Origin: Longilinea arvoryzae
GTDB lineage: Bacteria; Chloroflexota; Anaerolineae; Anaerolineales; Anaerolineaceae
DNA: 64,000 bases
Reading direction: 5' to 3'
Assembly (NCBI RefSeq): GCF_001050235.1
Contig: NZ_DF967972.1
Coordinates: 1,724,241-1,788,240 of the forward strand
The translations under genes and the position numbers were made by a program. Below are positions 63,285-64,000 of the stretch, piece by piece. Numbering within the stretch: the first letter of the stretch is position 1; each line of letters starts with the position of its first letter. The notes under the pieces were generated by a model. That model worked only from the letters and a program-made list of their open reading frames with translations. It had not been told where the DNA came from and did no database searches.

Positions 63285-64000
63285 GGTGATTATTATCAAT
63301 TTAGGTGTCAAATAAATGGGCGCAACTTTAGCTGCTGGACCATTCACCTTTATGGTTCTGAAACACGCTGGCACAGTTGTCGGCGCCGAGTTCCTGGTGT
63401 CCGACTAATTTGGTGTAACTTGAGAATGAGTCATCAATACTGCAGATGCGCATGAAAACAAACTAGTCCAGGTGTGATTCAACGGCAACCAAACAAAATT
63501 AACGTGCTGATCCTGTGTGTATTCTGGCGGCCATAGGAAAGATGAATGTGGTCATCCTTTAGTTCAATTTATTTCCCAATGGGAAAAGTAAACCATTGAT
63601 TGATCAGAGGTTATCTAAATTTCAACAATTGCACCCTATAGATCAAGAAGGGTGAAAAAATCAAACGGAAATGCAGGCTCTTGAGTAACTACTCAGGCTT
63701 GCTGAGCGACGAAAGGAGGAGGTAGGGCTTTTCAATGAAAGCAATGCGCAAAACAATCTACATCCACTGGCCATTCTTGTAAGCTATCGAAAAGTACGAA
63801 CGAACCGTGCAGAACATCTCGACATCTTCTTCTGAGTGGAAACCACTGAACACGTTCATCTTGACTTTCATCATGCGGATATCGGGTTCCCCTGATTGAT
63901 GTCACGCTTCATGATATTGATAATGTAAATATGCTTTTGGATTTTTTCTTGATTAGTTACTAATCATCTATCTTTTCTGCCCGAAACCCACCTTTCTAAA
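63285..64000. other. Decayed AT-rich region
   Basis: No gene is supported here. A stop-to-stop frame at 63689-63835 (48 codons, LFNESNAQNNLHPLAIL) looks like a coding relic of unknown family. GAAAGGAGGAGG at 63711-63722 precedes a 15-codon frame, which could be coincidence. The region is probably a graveyard of mobile DNA. Confidence 0.4.

Noticed and set aside
63012..63374. Intact transposase gene
   Set aside because: Only about 90 C-terminal residues match; the catalytic acidic residues and N-terminal domain are missing.
63711..63770. Short leader peptide gene behind a strong Shine-Dalgarno-like sequence
   Set aside because: The frame is 15 codons with no downstream gene in reach, and the region is decayed.

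Overview
The window is about 59-60% GC over most of its length, with tightly packed, mostly co-directional genes. It has no rRNA, tRNA or CRISPR that I could see. The gene families suggest an Anaerolineae-like member of the Chloroflexota: multi-GAF kinases, DUF4388 plus a CvnD-type GTPase, secreted proteins carrying a VYLPLISK-like segment, a helicase-associated-domain protein, and a YLDPGSG small membrane protein beside a sulfatase-like gene. This placement is inference from content; there is no phylogenetic marker in the window.

Region 1 (1-34744, all + strand) is one very long surface-glycan locus. It opens with the end of a Wzm-type export permease and a full Wzt ATPase. It then carries sugar-nucleotide enzymes (a PseB-type 4,6-dehydratase, an RmlD-like reductase, a Gfo/Idh/MocA oxidoreductase, two SDRs and a 2-hydroxyacid dehydrogenase). 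It has two different nonulosonate (sialic-acid-like) synthases, three cytidylyltransferase-family proteins (one fused to a HAD phosphatase), three methyltransferases, many glycosyltransferases (GT2, GT4, capsule-type, DUF115/Maf-type) and several polytopic GT-C-like membrane proteins. Many junctions are ATGA/GTGA overlaps, so large parts are probably co-transcribed. Together they look able to make, decorate and export a polysaccharide or glycoprotein glycan carrying one or more nonulosonic acids. The usual PseC/PseH/PseG steps are absent from the window.

Region 2 (34745-40339) is mixed: a secreted lipoprotein sugar dehydrogenase, a small Cys-containing protein ending inside a fold-back repeat, kbl, a helicase-associated-domain protein and a helical acidic protein. 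Several good intrinsic terminators separate these units.

Region 3 (40340-53712) is a 13-kb signalling cluster starting at a consensus-like promoter. It encodes a DUF4388/winged-helix protein, a CvnD-like GTPase, an alpha/beta hydrolase, a V4R-like protein, a left-handed beta-helix protein, a response regulator with a degenerate GGDEF domain, a 2314-residue histidine kinase with about ten GAF-like domains, a CheY-like receiver, and a second hydrolase paralogue that has lost its serine nucleophile. It resembles an actinobacterial conservon rebuilt from different parts and is the best candidate here for an undescribed system.

Region 4 (53713-60550) is thiamine-related. A strong promoter and a TPP riboswitch with terminator precede thiamine pyrophosphokinase, ThiB-like and ThiP-like genes. 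A sugar dehydrogenase on the opposite strand separates these from a ThiQ-like ATPase and a DUF402 gene.

Region 5 (60551-64000) has three minus-strand membrane-protein genes, then the sequence becomes AT-rich. The last 1.6 kb holds an IS256-family transposase remnant and decayed sequence, but no convincing intact gene.
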